From assembly GCA_029935275.1 (NCBI GenBank), contig JAOZKQ010000102.1, positions 1 through 7,193 of the forward strand: DNA of 7,193 nt, read 5' to 3'. Origin of the DNA: Bacteroidales bacterium. GTDB lineage: Bacteria > Bacteroidota > Bacteroidia > Bacteroidales > VadinHA17. A program made the translations under genes and the position numbers. The notes under the pieces are model-generated. The model was not told where the DNA came from and did not search any database. It saw only the letters and a program-made list of their open reading frames with translations. This document shows positions 7,062 to 7,193 of the stretch, piece after piece. Each line of letters starts with the position of its first letter. Position 1 is the first letter of the stretch.

Positions 7062-7109
7062 GCCACCTGGGCAAATTAATATTTAAATACTTTCAAAGAT
7101 CTAAACAAA
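7062..7109 (-). pseudogene. Degraded partial duplicate of the tRNA-Leu promoter and 5' end
   Basis: This block repeats 6904-6951 in the same orientation at an offset of about 157-158 bp. It holds the first 11 nt of the tRNA (GCCCAGGTGGC), a diverged leader of similar length, and the -7 region. The two blocks TTTCAAAGAT and TAAACAA are conserved. After those 11 nt the sequence leaves the tRNA completely, so no tRNA can form. The -7 box is altered from TATCTTTG to GATCTTTG. It is best read as the remnant of a tandem tRNA copy whose body was lost or replaced. Confidence 0.6.
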
Positions 7110-7128
7110 TAACCAAGTTCAATATTTA

Positions 7129-7170
7129 CCTTCAACCTTCAACCTTCAACCTTCAACCTTCAACCTTCAA
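7129..7170. repeat. Heptanucleotide tandem repeat, six perfect copies of CCTTCAA
   Basis: Six uninterrupted copies of CCTTCAA run from 7129 to 7170 (TTGAAGG on the minus strand), with no partial mismatch. The tract is non-coding within this window and lies upstream of the degraded tRNA leader with respect to minus-strand transcription. Perfect short tandem repeats are prone to slipped-strand copy-number change. What lies beyond the window edge is unknown, so a link to a promoter or gene cannot be judged. Confidence 0.95.
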
Positions 7171-7193
7171 ATTGGTTTGCGAAGATAATTATT

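Noticed and set aside
6982..7070. A minus-strand frame of about 27 codons through the palindrome (ERKEIVQW...GGQFRNW)
   Set aside because: It is too short, lacks a start codon in a suitable place and starts inside the tRNA fragment. It is likely an accidental reading of the intergenic element.
6831..7109. Attachment site of an integrated element at tRNA-Leu
   Set aside because: The duplicated part is the tRNA 5' end and promoter, not the 3' end, and no integrase or mobile-element gene is present.
7180..7187. Minus-strand TATCTTCG resembling a -7 box at the right edge
   Set aside because: It has one mismatch to the consensus, no visible -33 box within the window, and no gene directly downstream other than repeat sequence.
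6977..7193. A plus-strand frame open for about 72 codons to the window end
   Set aside because: It has no ATG, crosses the palindrome, the tRNA fragment and the heptamer repeat, and translates to low-complexity, non-protein-like sequence. It is open by chance in repeat-derived DNA.

Overview
The window looks like AT-rich chromosomal DNA of a member of the Bacteroidota, perhaps an environmental or marine Bacteroidales/Marinilabiliales-type organism; the lower rank is a guess. The supporting signs are a B-type succinate dehydrogenase/fumarate reductase operon in the order C-A-B, start codons without Shine-Dalgarno sequences, TAnnTTTG-type -7 promoter elements, and protein sequences typical of that phylum. 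The genes are housekeeping functions. I found no defence system, CRISPR array, transposase or phage gene.

Left part (1-3540, minus strand): sdhC-sdhA-sdhB form a compact three-gene operon with gaps of 27 and 33 nt. A likely promoter lies upstream of sdhC (TAGATTTG, 3532-3539) and an intrinsic terminator follows sdhB (73-99). The products assemble into a membrane-bound, dihaem, menaquinone-linked complex II (two-subunit soluble flavoprotein/iron-sulphur head on one five-helix anchor) that interconverts succinate and fumarate. The sequence alone does not fix the physiological direction.

Middle (3541-4695): an AT-rich divergent intergenic stretch leads into a plus-strand alpha/beta hydrolase with a complete catalytic triad and unknown substrate. 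It converges with a minus-strand gene across a 139-nt gap that holds a nested inverted repeat flanked by A and T tracts, probably a weak bidirectional terminator.

Right part (4696-6914, minus strand): a tRNA-Leu(CAA) gene and its intrinsic terminator are followed by a dCMP deaminase (comEB/dcd-type) and then, 12 nt on, a membrane-anchored C-terminal-processing protease (S41, CtpA-like). For both proteins the annotated start should be an internal ATG rather than an upstream in-frame TTG.

Right edge (6915-7193): there is no supportable protein gene. It holds the tRNA promoter and a degraded second copy of the tRNA promoter plus the first 11 nt of the tRNA. Between the copies lies a stretch with a perfect 10+1+10 palindrome, and beyond them six perfect copies of a 7-bp tandem repeat. 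This small patch is the most unusual part of an otherwise ordinary window.
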